Below, one piece after another: positions 14,874 through 23,615 of a stretch of 26,573 nucleotides of DNA; position 1 is the stretch's first letter; each line of letters begins with the position of its first letter. A program made the translations under genes and the position numbers. The DNA is from a virus, in IMG/VR virus record IMGVR_UViG_3300035661_000288, positions 1 to 26,573 of that record; one strand, 5' to 3'. A model generated the notes under the pieces. The model was not told where the DNA came from, ran no database searches, and was given only the letters and a program-made list of their open reading frames with translations.

Positions 14874-17800
14874 TAGACGCGACGACCCCAGCAGTAGTTG
14901 ATGTGGAGGGTGGTCCCGGTCGGGACGTAGGTGGGGCCACCGAGGAGTCCACCATCAGAGCCAGCCACACCCGTGGGGCGTCCAAAGAATACGAACCCGA
15001 AGTAGGGGTGAACCTTGTAGGTGCCGGGGGAGAGGGGATTGCCGTAGAGCCAGCCGGTCACTGCACCCATGCTGCCACTCTGGTCAGCATTGTAGGGTGC
15101 CCCCAGGAGGGATGGAGCCTGATTGTCGACCCAGAGGGTTGCGACGTCCGGGGCGATACCAAGGCACTCGGGGTCGTAGGTGCCCTTCTCAGGGGTGTTC
15201 ACGGCTGCGGCGTTGCTACCCAGGCGGGTAGCGTGATTCGTCGGGATGCCGTAGTCGTAGAAGGTGTAGTCCCCCACCCAAGCCTGTGAGGTGGTGGTCG
15301 TGTCATTGCAGGGCTTCTGGATGGTGACCCGGAACTTATGGACATCCGTGATGCGGTCGAAGCTACGCATGTAGGAACCCGCAGAGGTCCACAGGGGGGC
15401 GATTTCAAAGAAGCCATTACCTTGGTCCACTTCAAACTTGTGGCCCTGGGTAGGCCAGGATCCGCCAGAGGATATGTCAGTGATGTCCCAGGTGCTCTTG
15501 AGGGGCTGGTCGAAGAGGTAGACGTCACCGATGCTCGTATGGTTGTCTGAGCAGGCAAGCACCTGGAGGCGGAAGTAGAGGTAGTTGGTGGCAGTGTCGG
15601 TCACGGTGAAGGTGTTGCCCGTGGTGCTCGGGGCCGTGCGGGTGACGGTGTGGAGGTTCACCCACATCGAACCGTCGGTGGAGCCCTGCATGGCCCATTT
15701 AGTGATGGTGCCCAGGGCGTCCGTGAAGCTGTAGGCCCGGAGGTTGCGGCCATTGGGATGCGCGGCTGTGGACCTCAGCTTGACCTGGACGTAGGGTGTT
15801 CCACCGAGGTCATTGGTCTGGAAGCGTTGCCCCAGCCCTGCCCTGCCAGCGAAGGCCATCCAGGCTTGGTAGCTGTCGTTGTATTCGCCCGAGGAGGATG
15901 CCACTGAAGTGGTGCCGTCCTGGAAGGTGGTCGTGTTGGCTGAGAGGGGATCGACGAAGCTGGAAGTCCAGTCTGGGCAGGCGGGGGCGATGGTGCCGCT
16001 ACCAGCAGGGACCGTGGTGCCATCGACAATCATTCCGACCGGGTAGGTGACGGTGCCCGTGTAGGTGACGACGATGGGGGCGTCATTCATGCCGCCCCCG
16101 GCTTTCACCTTCGGGAATACGGCGATGGTGTTGGCCGAGTTGTAGGTGATCGTGTCGGGGCCGGTTGCCGTCAGGGAGACGTGGTTGCCCACGGTGTAGA
16201 GGCGGAAGCTCGGGGCAGCGTAGTCGCTGAGGTTCCGGCTCTCGGTGATGTTGTAGGTCTTGCCCGTGAAGAAGGCCATGGTGTAGCGGGCCTTACGGGC
16301 GAACTTCTCGAAGCCATAGGTGGCATTGATGGTGTGCCACTCACCCGCAGCGAAGGTGGTCCCGGATGCGGGACCAAAGTTGACCTTCAGCCCCCACAGG
16401 ATGGGGATGGCCGTGTTGGGCGTGGAAGGAACGGTGTAGGCGTTGGTGGTGGCGTCCGCGAAGGTGTCCGCCAGGGTCCAAGCCGAGTTCACCCACTTGT
16501 AGTAGGTGGGGGTGAAGCGGTAAGCCATCTTGCCGCTGCCGTAGGCGCTCCCATTATCAGAGTCGTCCTGCTCAGGGATGGTAACCCCGAAGGTCGGTCC
16601 CACATAGAAGGATAGGAGACTGGTCCAGGTTAAAAAGTTGTAGGGGTAGTTGAAGTAGGCCCGACCAGCAGACATCTCATCCTTGCGGAAGTAGCCAACG
16701 GTGTCTTCATTGGCACGGTCTGTGTGATAGGAGGTAATGACCTGGGTCTTCGTGGTAGCTCCCCCCTTCCAGTTGAAGCCATCGGGAGCGTAGGTATTCT
16801 TGATGTCATTGTAGTCGTTAGCGAAGGCCCACTCGGCGTAGTGGAATACCACGCGATTGTCGATGGCGTTCTTCAGGAACTCCATGTGCTTCACGGCATC
16901 GGCGACGAATACCGAGTTGGGGGTGCCCTGACCGATGGCTGTGATGTCGGTGTTGGAGATCGTGGCGAGGGGCTTGGTGGTATCCACAACGAACAGCTTG
17001 TCGTTCTGCCAGTTGGCCTGGAAGAGCACGAGGTTAGGCTGGACCTCACACAGGTGGGTGTAGGGAAGTCCCGTGCCCCAGTAGGAGTTGTCAGCCTTAC
17101 CGGCGTTGAGGCCAAGATCGAGGGGGGATACGTTCCAGGCTAGGGTGGTTGGGTTGAAGAACATCAACTGCCACTCCCACCAGTTCATCCCCACGGAGCC
17201 ACTCGCGGGGTTCCCGTTGTTGACATAGAAGTTCCCGGCGTCGTCGTTAAACACCTTGGAGATGAAGTGGGTCCGCTGAGTTCCGTGGGCGGCTGACATG
17301 TCGGGGGAGGTGGTGATGGAGCCCAGGTCGCTCAGGGAGAAGATGGAGCGGCTGGTGCCGACTTCTAGGGTGTCCGTGTAGGGGACACCGAAGCTCGACC
17401 CAGATATGGCAAACATGATGTAGTAGTCGTTGAGGTTGGTGTCCAGGGCCATCTCGATGAAGTCCGTGTCCACTTCGGCCACGCTGTTCACCAGGGAGAT
17501 CGTGGCCCCACCGTTAAATGTGATCGGGACGATCTCATCGAAAGGCTGACCAGCCAGGGGGGTTGAGATGGTCCCGCCCCTCCACTTGCTGTTGGAGCCA
17601 TCGGTGCCGTTCTTGGCGACTCGGGCCACACGGGCTTTCAGGACGTTGTAGCTGCCGGATGCGGTGCGGCGAAGCCTGACCTTGAACCGGGGGAGGAAGG
17701 TGTTGGCGGATACAGAATCCCCAAGGCGGAAGATCAAGGTCTTGTTCTGGCCATCTCCACCCCAAGTCTGTGTTTCAAGGTTGTCCCATCCGAGTTCCGT

Positions 17801-19282
17801 GCGGAACACATCGGGGCGCATGGTGGTCTGGCGAACCTTCTCAGCGACGATGGCCAAGTTGCCGTTGGACAGGGGGATCATCTCGGTGAGTGCCCTGGAG
17901 CCCAAGCGCCCGTTCAAGGGGCTGTAGTTGATAGGCCCCCAGGTGTTCGCCACGGTGTCGTATTCGCACACGCCCACGGTGGGAGTCTGCTCAGAGAAGT
18001 TCAGGGGGTTGACCGTGTGGTTCCCCATCAGGGCGTAGAGCTTGGTGCCCTGCCAGGACAAGCCGGAGCAGCGGGATTCCGTGGGGAGGCTGTTGCCACC
18101 ACCGGAGTTCACTGCGGCCAGGGCATACAGGGAGCCGTTCTTCACGGTGAAGTCGTAGACTGCCAGTTCACCGCTTTCGGACAGGAAGTAGATTTTGGGG
18201 TCCACGGTATTGGGGGTCGAGGCCACACCAGCAATGCGGGGCTTGGTCGCAGAGGGCCAGATGGCTTTCAGGTCAATGAACAGGACGGGGTGGAGCCCCA
18301 TCTTGGTGGAGTGGATACTGGCATTGGTGCCGTAGACAAACCCGTAGTATTCCTCGTTGATCTCGAAGCGGGCAGCCCCACGGATACGGCTCTCACACAG
18401 GACACGCTCGACCGGGTGACGGTCGATGATGCGGGAGTCAGCCAGATCCATGTCGACCCCAGCGTAGGTACCATCTGGGTAGCCCACGCCATTAACCAAC
18501 AAGATGCCGGTGGGGGCGTTCCACTGGAAATGGAGCCGGGAGATGTAGATGTGGAAGGCACGGGTGCAGAGATCGGGGTGCCCCGTGATGTCCTGGAGTT
18601 CCCAGGTGCTCAGATCCAGAGCGTGGAAGGGGCTCGTGGCGATGTGGGTGGTAGGGCGCTCTTCCAGGCAGAACTGCACATTGCCCGATCCCACGGTTCC
18701 GCCATTGGCGATGTGGGCGATCAGGTAGGAGGGGAGGTGATACTTGGACCGGCTGTAGCTCGACCCCGTGAGTGAGATCGTGCTGGAGCCGTCTTGGGGG
18801 AGGTGTGCGGAATCGCTGTCCCGGAACTGCGTGTAGGCGTTGTTGATGTGGGGCCACGCCGTGGAGTGGCCGTAGCAGGGCTCGTAGTCCACCGTGCTCA
18901 AGGCATCGAGGGTGACCCCATCCGAGATGAAGCCCCCGGAGAAGCTGGCGACGGTCCCGAAGCGGGAGACCTCGTCCACCTGGGACGAGGTTCGCATGTA
19001 GTAGCCACCCTGAGGACGGAGCCGTGTGGATGCCTCTTGTGGATCTGACCACTGACCTATGTGGCGGGTCTTGGAACCTGTATCGTCGAAGGCGCTGGGG
19101 TTATGGGTGGCCCACCGGGAGACAGGTATGACATAGCGGGTCATCTGGCCGTTGATGTTGTCAGCCTGAAAGGCAGCCTCACAGCCGTAGGCACCCAGGA
19201 AGGGTGTGGAAGTCAACCAGAAGTCGGTATCGGTGAACAGGTTGGCGTTGATAGATGCAGTGATGTGTGCGCTGACGGCCAT
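14873..19282 (-). CDS. Giant tail adhesin with discoidin-like domain (1469 residues)
   Basis: ATG 19282 has GGAG 7-8 nt upstream, starting 4 bp after the previous stop. The N-terminal half is beta-rich. Around residues 345-480 it has propeller-like blades (K-I-Y-F-L-S-E-S-G, K-L-Y-A-L-M-G-N, N-T-W-G-P-I). Residues about 1100-1275 read as an F5/8 type C (discoidin) fold: Y-Q-A-W-M-A-F, Q-V-K-L-R-S, W-A-M-Q-G-S-T-D-G-S-M-W near 1193, and Y-L-Y-F-R-L-Q-V. By family knowledge this fold binds sugars. No peptidase, lyase or lysozyme motif is seen, so host-surface binding rather than degradation is the more likely role. Size and the surrounding beta-rich genes suggest the main long tail fibre or central adhesin. 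Confidence 0.88.
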   Translation of the reverse strand: MAVSAHITASINANLFTDTDFWLTSTPFLGAYGCEAAFQADNINGQMTRYVIPVSRWATHNPSAFDDTGSKTRHIGQWSDPQEASTRLRPQGGYYMRTSSQVDEVSRFGTVASFSGGFISDGVTLDALSTVDYEPCYGHSTAWPHINNAYTQFRDSDSAHLPQDGSSTISLTGSSYSRSKYHLPSYLIAHIANGGTVGSGNVQFCLEERPTTHIATSPFHALDLSTWELQDITGHPDLCTRAFHIYISRLHFQWNAPTGILLVNGVGYPDGTYAGVDMDLADSRIIDRHPVERVLCESRIRGAARFEINEEYYGFVYGTNASIHSTKMGLHPVLFIDLKAIWPSATKPRIAGVASTPNTVDPKIYFLSESGELAVYDFTVKNGSLYALAAVNSGGGNSLPTESRCSGLSWQGTKLYALMGNHTVNPLNFSEQTPTVGVCEYDTVANTWGPINYSPLNGRLGSRALTEMIPLSNGNLAIVAEKVRQTTMRPDVFRTELGWDNLETQTWGGDGQNKTLIFRLGDSVSANTFLPRFKVRLRRTASGSYNVLKARVARVAKNGTDGSNSKWRGGTISTPLAGQPFDEIVPITFNGGATISLVNSVAEVDTDFIEMALDTNLNDYYIMFAISGSSFGVPYTDTLEVGTSRSIFSLSDLGSITTSPDMSAAHGTQRTHFISKVFNDDAGNFYVNNGNPASGSVGMNWWEWQLMFFNPTTLAWNVSPLDLGLNAGKADNSYWGTGLPYTHLCEVQPNLVLFQANWQNDKLFVVDTTKPLATISNTDITAIGQGTPNSVFVADAVKHMEFLKNAIDNRVVFHYAEWAFANDYNDIKNTYAPDGFNWKGGATTKTQVITSYHTDRANEDTVGYFRKDEMSAGRAYFNYPYNFLTWTSLLSFYVGPTFGVTIPEQDDSDNGSAYGSGKMAYRFTPTYYKWVNSAWTLADTFADATTNAYTVPSTPNTAIPILWGLKVNFGPASGTTFAAGEWHTINATYGFEKFARKARYTMAFFTGKTYNITESRNLSDYAAPSFRLYTVGNHVSLTATGPDTITYNSANTIAVFPKVKAGGGMNDAPIVVTYTGTVTYPVGMIVDGTTVPAGSGTIAPACPDWTSSFVDPLSANTTTFQDGTTSVASSSGEYNDSYQAWMAFAGRAGLGQRFQTNDLGGTPYVQVKLRSTAAHPNGRNLRAYSFTDALGTITKWAMQGSTDGSMWVNLHTVTRTAPSTTGNTFTVTDTATNYLYFRLQVLACSDNHTSIGDVYLFDQPLKSTWDITDISSGGSWPTQGHKFEVDQGNGFFEIAPLWTSAGSYMRSFDRITDVHKFRVTIQKPCNDTTTTSQAWVGDYTFYDYGIPTNHATRLGSNAAAVNTPEKGTYDPECLGIAPDVATLWVDNQAPSLLGAPYNADQSGSMGAVTGWLYGNPLSPGTYKVHPYFGFVFFGRPTGVAGSDGGLLGGPTYVPTGTTLHINYCWGRRV

Positions 19283-19286
19283 TGTG

Positions 19287-19934
19287 CTACTCCACAGCTA
19301 CGACGGAGACGTAGTAAGAAACTTCAAGGATGTCCGGCGTCTGGTTTCCGTTGTCGCGGCCCCGGATATGAAGGGCTGCGGGCAGCACCAGGAGGGTCTG
19401 AAGCCGGAAGAACCCAGGGGTGTCTCCGGTGACACCGTCAACGGCATCGTCTCCACCAGTATATTCAAAGCTGCCCAGGCCCATGGCCCTGAGATTGAAC
19501 ATGACACCGGGGAGCTTGACCCACTTGAAGAACAGGCGGTGCTTGCCGCCCTGCATGGCCCAGGTGTTGCCCGCCCAGTAATGATCTGCCTGGGTGTCGC
19601 CACCTCGGCCCTGGTGATAGGAGTAGGGAGCCCAGGGATCCTTACGCCAAGCGTTGTTGAAGTTGGCGGTGACCTGCAAGGGGTTGTAGCCCACACCATA
19701 CTGGGTGAGGAATTTGTCCCACTTGGTCTGCCCGCTGGGGTCATCCTGGAGCAGAAAGAGGTAGGGGTGGTTGCCCCGACGGTCGTGGACATAGATGCGG
19801 ACGTCTGGAGCCGCGAAGTTGTCCGAGGTGTCGTTGTGGGTCTCGACCTGCTGTAAGACCTCTCCCGTCTCACCGGACTTGATGGTGATTTCGACGACGT
19901 TCTCATACTTCATACTTACGGTGTTGGCATCCAT
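19287..19934 (-). CDS. Tail-associated beta-rich protein, 215 residues
   Basis: ATG 19934 has GAGG 4 nt and GGAGG about 10 nt upstream, and lies 19 bp inside the end of the previous gene. A later ATG (19913) lacks a ribosome binding site. The protein opens with short beta strands (N-V-V-E-I-T-I-K-S-G-E-T-G). An aromatic Trp/Tyr-rich middle (W-R-K-D-P-W-A-P-Y-S-Y-H) follows, then further strands to the end, where the sequence reads S-Y-Y-V-S-V-V-A-V. The composition resembles phage baseplate or fibre-attachment proteins. It is placed immediately before the giant adhesin, so it may be its chaperone or anchoring partner; this is inference. No named family is recognised. Confidence 0.8.
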   Translation of the reverse strand: MDANTVSMKYENVVEITIKSGETGEVLQQVETHNDTSDNFAAPDVRIYVHDRRGNHPYLFLLQDDPSGQTKWDKFLTQYGVGYNPLQVTANFNNAWRKDPWAPYSYHQGRGGDTQADHYWAGNTWAMQGGKHRLFFKWVKLPGVMFNLRAMGLGSFEYTGGDDAVDGVTGDTPGFFRLQTLLVLPAALHIRGRDNGNQTPDILEVSYYVSVVAVE

Positions 19935-20908
19935 CGGTCCTCAATCCTCCCAAAACTTCCTGTTTTTGTGCCTTCAACTACGGTAGCACGGATAGGACTA
20001 GCGGCGTAGGGGATGGCGATAAACGCTCCACGGCCATTCTCTCCCCCCATGGTGACATCTAGGCCAAAGGACATAGTCCCTTCAGAACTTTGTGCGACAT
20101 CCACACCGCTCTCATTAACGATGTTGAAAAACATCTGCCTGGGATACATATAGGACCAAGCCGCTGAAGATTCACCTTCAGTCGTGGCGGTCCCCATCGG
20201 GTCGTAGTAGATCGTTCTCAGCGTCTTCGGGATGACGTCGGAGTCCAGGGTGAGCGTGATGCCCTTAGGGCTCTCCAAGCGGTCCCAGGGGTCGTTGGGC
20301 CTATCAGGGTTGAACAGGTGGCCCCACGACACGCAGTAGTCCATCTGGAGCTTGGGGGTGCCGGTGACGGGCACATTGGCGATCTCCCCCGTCCAGTCCA
20401 TCATCATCACCCACTGGTCCGCAGGGGCACCCATGGGCTTGCTGTAGAGCCTCCACCCGCTGAAGGTGACAGGGTCCGGGTTGAAGCCGGGGGCGCGGGA
20501 GATCAGCGTGGTGTAGGTTAGGGTGGCACTGTCGTAGACGAGGGCGTCCACCCGCTGAAGGGTGTTGCCTGGGGCCATCACATCGGGGAGATTGCGACCG
20601 TAGGCGGACGACCCAAACACTGAGAAGGCCAGGGCGTCTTCACTTCGCTGAATGGAGATGAAGGGGGTGTAGGTGACGGGATCTACCTGGGTGGGGGGCC
20701 AGTCAATCGTGCTCATCAGGCGGGCGTTGAGCACACCCATGTAGTCGAACAGCACCATCTGAACACCTTCCCCGTAGGGAACGACGGTGGGGCGGACCCC
20801 AGGGCCGATGAAGAACCACGTAGGGAGATCCCCGGCTGTGTCGGGACCAGTGGTTTTACCCAACTGGGCGACATAGATCCCGCCGTCCATCTCCTTTGCG
20901 ATCAACAT
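19916..20908 (-). CDS. Beta-rich tail-type protein, 330 residues
   Basis: ATG 20908 has AGGAG about 11 nt upstream. The 330 residues are rich in Gly, Pro, Thr, Tyr and Trp with alternating strands (W-F-F-I-G-P-G-V, V-Q-M-V-L-F-D-Y, W-V-M-M-M-D-W). No membrane segment or catalytic motif is visible. The codon pattern matches the neighbours. It shares aromatic-rich beta composition with the 394-residue gene upstream and overlaps the next gene by 19 bp. I infer a tail-fibre or baseplate-peripheral component. It is not a recognised family. Confidence 0.82.
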   Translation of the reverse strand: MLIAKEMDGGIYVAQLGKTTGPDTAGDLPTWFFIGPGVRPTVVPYGEGVQMVLFDYMGVLNARLMSTIDWPPTQVDPVTYTPFISIQRSEDALAFSVFGSSAYGRNLPDVMAPGNTLQRVDALVYDSATLTYTTLISRAPGFNPDPVTFSGWRLYSKPMGAPADQWVMMMDWTGEIANVPVTGTPKLQMDYCVSWGHLFNPDRPNDPWDRLESPKGITLTLDSDVIPKTLRTIYYDPMGTATTEGESSAAWSYMYPRQMFFNIVNESGVDVAQSSEGTMSFGLDVTMGGENGRGAFIAIPYAASPIRATVVEGTKTGSFGRIEDRWMPTP

Positions 20909-20963
20909 GGTGTTCTTTGCTCCTACTGGTGGTGTGGGGAGTCCGGGGGAGGGTGCCTACCTC

Positions 20964-22148
20964 TTACTGAGGCGGACCCCACTGAGTAGCCCCGTTGGCC
21001 AAGCCCCAGGCAGCCATGTTCTCGAAGATGAAGGCATCGCTCTTGGTGTCGGGGTAGACAGCGAGGTCCAGGAGGGCAGTCTTGCCCTGGGTGCTGTATG
21101 GAATGCCCATGAGAACGCCGAGAGCAGGGATGTTGTTGACAGACCGGACCTGGGGAGGCACCCCGCTGAAGGATCCGAGATCAAGCTGGGCTGAAGTGGC
21201 CTTACGGTTGTTGTAGAACGTATCCAGAATGAAGTGCCTGGGCATGTCGGCTGTCGTGATACGCAGGGCGAAGAATGACACAGCGCCAAACACCTGCCCA
21301 ATCGGGCGGTCAGCGGCAAGGGGACCGGGGAACTGGGAAGTGATGGTTGAACTATTCCGCTGGAGGTAGGGGAAGGGCGGATAGACATCGTCCCACCGCA
21401 ATCGAATGGCTTCCGTGTATTTCAGGGGGTCGTTGTTCGATCCGTTGGCCGCGATGGTCAGAATGTCCCCGTTGGCAAACAAGTTGCTCGTGGGTCCACC
21501 GGCCTGGGTCCACACGGCCATCATGATGGTCTTCATGGGCCAGTCGGAGCCCTCCACATACATCAGGTCGGCCCCGCCGTTAGCATCAGTGACCTGATAG
21601 CCGTATTGGAGGGGGTCTCCGGTGCTTGCGTTGTAGGGCCGACCACCGATACCTGCATGGGCGACGTTGAGGGGAATGGCAGGCCCAGACGGGGGGCAAC
21701 AGTAGGACTCACTGGCGGGGCAGAAGTCCGTGGGTAGGGCCGTGCCGATTTTGTTCGTCAGGTTGTAGCTGTTGCCCCTCAGATTGCTCAATGCAGTCTG
21801 GTTCGTCCCAGACACCACTCCATCCGTGAGAATGAGGGCGTTGTCGCTGATGAACTTACCCATGTAGGGGGACATCAGATTGACGTCCAGCGTGGGAGGA
21901 TGGGTCGCCACGGGAGTCCCATCGAGCAGGATGATGAGAGTCGTGCTGCCCTGGAAGTTCGGCGTCGTGATGACCATGGTGCCCAGGCCAGCCGCCCACA
22001 CCACACTCTGAACGGGGTAGGAACGGCCCCCGATGTCCGTGACGGTGAACCGGGTCTTGTCGGCGGAGAAGGCGGAGAGGGTATCCCCGAGGATGCCCTT
22101 GGCACGTAGGGTGATCGTGGTGTTCTTTGAATTGATGAGGTTGGACAC
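20964..22148 (-). CDS. Beta-rich tail-type protein, 394 residues
   Basis: The start is GTG 22148 with GGGAG 5 nt upstream. Residues 1-95 resemble an immunoglobulin-like beta sandwich (T-I-T-L-R-A-K-G, F-T-V-T-D-I-G-G, V-V-W-A-A-G-L-G-T-M-V-I-T-T, T-L-I-I-L-L-D-G-T-P-V). This N-terminal layout is common in phage structural proteins that carry an exposed domain. The remainder is Pro/Asn/Gly-rich with aromatic strands, and a Cys pair occurs near residue 150 (E-S-Y-C-C-P-P). No enzymatic motif is visible. It lies 18 bp after the 164-residue gene. A fibre or decoration role is inferred from fold style and neighbourhood. Confidence 0.82.
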   Translation of the reverse strand: MSNLINSKNTTITLRAKGILGDTLSAFSADKTRFTVTDIGGRSYPVQSVVWAAGLGTMVITTPNFQGSTTLIILLDGTPVATHPPTLDVNLMSPYMGKFISDNALILTDGVVSGTNQTALSNLRGNSYNLTNKIGTALPTDFCPASESYCCPPSGPAIPLNVAHAGIGGRPYNASTGDPLQYGYQVTDANGGADLMYVEGSDWPMKTIMMAVWTQAGGPTSNLFANGDILTIAANGSNNDPLKYTEAIRLRWDDVYPPFPYLQRNSSTITSQFPGPLAADRPIGQVFGAVSFFALRITTADMPRHFILDTFYNNRKATSAQLDLGSFSGVPPQVRSVNNIPALGVLMGIPYSTQGKTALLDLAVYPDTKSDAFIFENMAAWGLANGATQWGPPQ

Positions 22149-22166
22149 AGGAACTCCCGACAGGGC

Positions 22167-22661
22167 TTAGGGGTAGGTGTTGCTGCCGATGGTGACGCCG
22201 AAGGTGCGGAGTGCCCCATCGTTCAGGACTGCGGGGTCGTAGTCATGGGTGAATACGTTGAAGGCCCAAGGCCGGGGATCATCGAGGACCACCACGTCGA
22301 AGCTGGCGGCAACCATGAACTCCACCAGAGCCCCATTCACGATGGAGGGGTGTCCGCCACGGCTCAGGCCATTCAGCGTCGGGTTGGCCTCACCCTCGAA
22401 GGGTGGGTTGGGCATGTGGTGGATGACCTGTGTAACGGCGTTGAAGTCCAGGGCACCCTTGAGGAAGATGTAGTAGGAGTTCGTCGCGGCGTCGTAGTTC
22501 GAGGAGTCCACCACCATGAGCTTCCCACCGTTGTAGATGGAGAGATCCCTGGAGGGGTTGAAGTTCCCGATGGTGCTGTCCGGGTTGGTCAGCGGTCCAC
22601 GCATGGGGTCCAGCGAGAGCTTCACTCGGTTTGGGTAAGGCGTCTGGAGGACGACCTGCAT
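22167..22661 (-). CDS. Small tail-type protein, 164 residues
   Basis: ATG 22661 is served by AGGAGG that overlaps the stop region of the preceding gene, with only 3 bp between the genes. The sequence has beta-strand rhythm (M-Q-V-V-L-Q-T-P-Y-P at the start, V-E-F-M-V-A-A-S-F-D-V-V-V-L-D in the middle) and a short D-G-A-L-R-T-F-G-V-T-I end. It lacks signal, membrane or cysteine features. Its position as the first of seven beta-rich genes suggests a connector or small virion component. I do not recognise the family. Confidence 0.78.
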   Translation of the reverse strand: MQVVLQTPYPNRVKLSLDPMRGPLTNPDSTIGNFNPSRDLSIYNGGKLMVVDSSNYDAATNSYYIFLKGALDFNAVTQVIHHMPNPPFEGEANPTLNGLSRGGHPSIVNGALVEFMVAASFDVVVLDDPRPWAFNVFTHDYDPAVLNDGALRTFGVTIGSNTYP

Positions 22662-22664
22662 GGC

Positions 22665-23594
22665 TTAGTCCTCCTTTGGAATCAGGCGTGAGAGATCCTT
22701 GAGGAGGCGGTTGATCTTGATGATTCCGTCGTCATCGTCATCGTAGACCGTCACATTGCTGGGAGCCTTCTTGGGCGGGCCGTAGGTCTTCACAGGCCCC
22801 TTGCGGGTGACTTCCTGCTTGACGACCACGGGTTCGGGCTTCTTGCTCTTGGCAGGCTCTTTCTTTGGGGCTTCCTTCTTGGCCGGGGTCTCAGGCTTCG
22901 TCGGATAGGGTGATGGGGTCTTCGGGGTGGTCTTACCAGGGGCCTTCGTCTTCGGGGCCTCATCATCGACCACCTTGACGTTCTTGCCCTTGCCGGGAGC
23001 CTTCTTAGGGGCCTCGTCCTCGTGCTTCTGGAGGACACGATCCACTTCCTTCTGCTTCTTCTTGGCGTCGTCGTCCCGGTAGCGTTCCAGCAGGCGGGCG
23101 ATGACAGGGGTGATGCGGTCGCTGACAACCTTGATGTGCTTGCAGATGACGAACTGGAACCTCTTCCCCTCGGTGGGAGGTTGGAGCATGGGCCGGGGCG
23201 TCCCATAGAGAGCATCACCGTCGAATAGGTTCCACTGAGCCCCCCAGTAGAGGAAGGCGGGGCAACTGCACTGCACACGGACATCCAGGTTGTCCACCGT
23301 GGATTCGCTGTCGATCTTCGTGGGGTCGAACTTGATGCTGACCTTGTGGCCACGGGGATCCGAGTAGGATTCCTTACAGACCACACGGTAGGTCAACAGG
23401 AACGCTTTGGTGTCCGTCCTGGTGACGCTGGCTAGGCAGTTCGGGGCCTTCTTGGTGGAGAACTCGGAGGTCAGGGCGACAAGCTCGTTCAAACTGAAGG
23501 CGAGCTTGTAACGACCCTGCCCCCGATGAACCCCTAGGAGGTTGATCGGGAGCCAGAGTCCGTCTTCATTGGGAGACCTGCCGTGACCACACAT
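22665..23594 (-). CDS. Phage protein with SWIM-like zinc motif and Lys/Pro-rich tail
   Basis: ATG 23594 has GGGAG upstream. The globular N-terminal 165 residues end in C109-x-C111-x39-C151-x-H153 (C-S-C-P-A-F-L-Y-W then I-C-K-H-I). This matches the CxCx(n)CxH layout of SWIM zinc fingers, which elsewhere mediate DNA or protein contacts. Residues about 190-275 are a Lys/Pro/Ala-rich disordered linker with P-K-K-E and P-K-T repeats. A run of five Asp precedes a short C-terminal helix. It lies between the Ala-Pro-Thr-Glu protein and the beta-rich tail genes. It could be a capsid-internal or neck DNA-contacting protein. The motif is clear; the function is inference. Confidence 0.83.
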   Translation of the reverse strand: MCGHGRSPNEDGLWLPINLLGVHRGQGRYKLAFSLNELVALTSEFSTKKAPNCLASVTRTDTKAFLLTYRVVCKESYSDPRGHKVSIKFDPTKIDSESTVDNLDVRVQCSCPAFLYWGAQWNLFDGDALYGTPRPMLQPPTEGKRFQFVICKHIKVVSDRITPVIARLLERYRDDDAKKKQKEVDRVLQKHEDEAPKKAPGKGKNVKVVDDEAPKTKAPGKTTPKTPSPYPTKPETPAKKEAPKKEPAKSKKPEPVVVKQEVTRKGPVKTYGPPKKAPSNVTVYDDDDDGIIKINRLLKDLSRLIPKED

Positions 23595-23615
23595 GCTTGC
23601 TTCTCCCGGAAGGGG

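Noticed and set aside
17664-18775. Plus-strand frames opposite the giant adhesin (for example 18017-18775)
   Set aside because: Antisense to a long gene with coherent beta-strand and discoidin features; composition is typical of shadow frames.
19916-19934. Programmed frameshift joining the 330- and 215-residue genes
   Set aside because: The overlap contains no slippery heptamer that I can see, and the downstream gene has its own ribosome binding site and ATG.
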